The translations under genes were made by a program, and so were the position numbers. DNA of 5,479 nt, from assembly GCA_905233795.1 (NCBI GenBank), contig CAJOFP010000058.1:8301-13779 (forward strand), written 5' to 3'. This stretch comes from an uncultured Oscillibacter sp. (GTDB taxonomy: Bacteria; Bacillota; Clostridia; Oscillospirales; Oscillospiraceae). The notes under the pieces were generated by a model, which saw nothing but the letters and a program-made list of their open reading frames with translations, searched no databases and was not told where the DNA came from. Shown here piece by piece: positions 4,571 through 5,479 of this stretch; the first letter of the stretch is position 1, and the number at the start of each line of letters is the position of its first letter.

Positions 4571-5479
4571 ATGCGGGAAATTCCGATTTTTATCGCGTCG
4601 TCTATCCGGGAATTTCAATATGAACGGCTGTTATTATCTCCGGCGATTGAACGCCTGAACAATTCTTATAAAAATCTGGGCGTACAATTAAAATGGAATC
4701 GCCCGGAAACGCAAGATAAAATTCTTGTCTATGGCGGTTCACAACTGACTTATGATGAATATATCCGCCAATGTGAAATATTTGTTTTGATTGTGGGAAA
4801 CCGTGTGGGGACGTATACGCGGCATGAATTGAATATCGCGCTGGAGCGTTTTCGCCGTGAAAAAACATCGCCGGTCATTCTGCCCTGTTTCCTGAAAGAC
4901 GCTCTTTCCGATGAATCGGAAAAATTTTTGAACGAACTGCGCAAAGCGGACATCGGCAAACAGTTTATAGACCCTTACGAAAATTTTGACGCCGTTCTGT
5001 CGGAAACGCAATTTGTCCTGACCCAATATGTAGTGAATCACGCCGATTTTGGCGACGAAGAGGATGACATGAAGCGGGCGACGGGGCGTATTGTCAACAA
5101 AATTCACGAACTGCAAGCCAACATCGCGCTTTTGCAATCGCAACAGACGACGCCGCAAATTATCGCGGACATGATGACGACTTACGCGCAAATCGCCCGG
5201 CTGGTGCAAAAATACAAAGTAGAGCCGGACGCGCTGTTGGATTACATGGGCTTTTTATGGAAACAGCATTTATATGACAGAGCGATTGAATTGGGGTTAT
5301 GGCTGGAAAAGTTTTATCAGTTGGAGAATCCCGGCGATTACAAGTTATCGTTATTAAAAAACCGTCTTGGGTTATGTTACAGCGATAGCAACCGGCACGA
5401 ACAGGCGGAGCGGTATTATAGGGAGGAACTAAAAATCAATCGCCGCCTTGCGGAAGCGAATCCCGCCGCTTACGAACCC
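4571..5479 (+). CDS. DUF4062/TIR-like domain protein with coiled coil and tetratricopeptide repeats (3' end cut by window)
   Basis: The frame opens at ATG 4571 and runs 303 codons to the right edge without a stop. Residues 1-110 look like a DUF4062/TIR-type alpha/beta domain. A first strand and helix read IPIFIASSIREFQYER (5-19), comparable to the VFVSST..D...ER start of DUF4062. A later strand, CEIFVLIVGNRVG (68-80), is followed by TYTRHELNIAL (81-91), where E86 sits where TIR NADases carry their catalytic glutamate. VILPCFL (102-108) looks like a further strand. Residues about 167-192 have hydrophobic positions I174, I178, L181, I185 and L188 in heptad spacing, a probable coiled coil. From about 220 helical pairs of TPR type follow (LLDYMGFLWKQHLYDRAIEL; then NRLGLCYSDSNRHEQAERYY), and the visible part ends in LAEANPAAYEP, a repeat phrase of long TPR arrays. 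No signal peptide or membrane segment is seen, so it is probably cytoplasmic. Such architectures suggest a signalling or immune effector with a repeat sensor; enzyme activity is not proven. The gene is divergent from the aminotransferase. Confidence 0.8.
   Translation, partial: MREIPIFIASSIREFQYERLLLSPAIERLNNSYKNLGVQLKWNRPETQDKILVYGGSQLTYDEYIRQCEIFVLIVGNRVGTYTRHELNIALERFRREKTSPVILPCFLKDALSDESEKFLNELRKADIGKQFIDPYENFDAVLSETQFVLTQYVVNHADFGDEEDDMKRATGRIVNKIHELQANIALLQSQQTTPQIIADMMTTYAQIARLVQKYKVEPDALLDYMGFLWKQHLYDRAIELGLWLEKFYQLENPGDYKLSLLKNRLGLCYSDSNRHEQAERYYREELKINRRLAEANPAAYEP

Noticed and set aside
4739..5209. Minus-strand frame of 156 codons inside the TPR gene
   Set aside because: It is antisense to the TIR-like/TPR frame, which has a good ribosome binding site, a promoter and recognisable motifs. 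The minus-strand frame has none.

Overview
The window holds four protein-coding genes, two of them cut by the window edges. Three lie on the minus strand: a glycerophosphodiester phosphodiesterase-like protein (start at 869, running off the left edge), glutaminyl-tRNA synthetase (2635 to 950) and a fold-type I aspartate-aminotransferase-like enzyme (4170 to 2752). One lies on the plus strand: a DUF4062/TIR-like protein with tetratricopeptide repeats (4571, running off the right edge). No tRNA, rRNA, insertion sequence or CRISPR array is visible.

The organism is bacterial. Ribosome binding sites are strong (GGGGGAGGAT before glnS, AGGAAGGA before the aminotransferase, GGGGTGA before the TPR gene), and sigma-70-type promoters with 17-base spacers can be read before the same three genes. 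Coding DNA is of moderate GC and rich in CCG, CGG and GCG triplets, while the intergenic stretches are close to pure A/T. GlnRS of the E. coli type means glutamine is charged directly onto its tRNA. This occurs in gammaproteobacteria, Bacteroidetes, Deinococcus and some anaerobic Firmicutes and related gut lineages. The PF12897-type aminotransferase and the TPR gene would suit a host-associated or anaerobic bacterium, but I cannot name the phylum from this window.

Layout: 1-869 is the GDPD-like gene, with an N-terminal membrane anchor or signal and a linker built from 42-bp repeats. 870-949 is an AT-rich gap with a CGCG hairpin. 950-2635 is glnS. 2636-2751 is the glnS promoter plus an A/T-only inverted repeat overlapping the aminotransferase stop codon. 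2752-4170 is the aminotransferase. 4171-4570 is a 400-bp divergent regulatory region with one promoter on each strand and a shared 11-mer. From 4571 on is the TIR-like/TPR gene.

The three minus-strand genes are co-oriented, but glnS has its own promoter, so they are probably neighbours with partly separate transcription rather than a dedicated pathway. The two middle genes are ordinary metabolism and translation. The accessory part of the window is the TPR gene at the right edge. Its N-terminal domain resembles DUF4062/TIR-like domains, which often accompany repeat sensors in bacterial conflict systems. A defence role is inference only, because the C-terminus and downstream neighbours lie outside the window.
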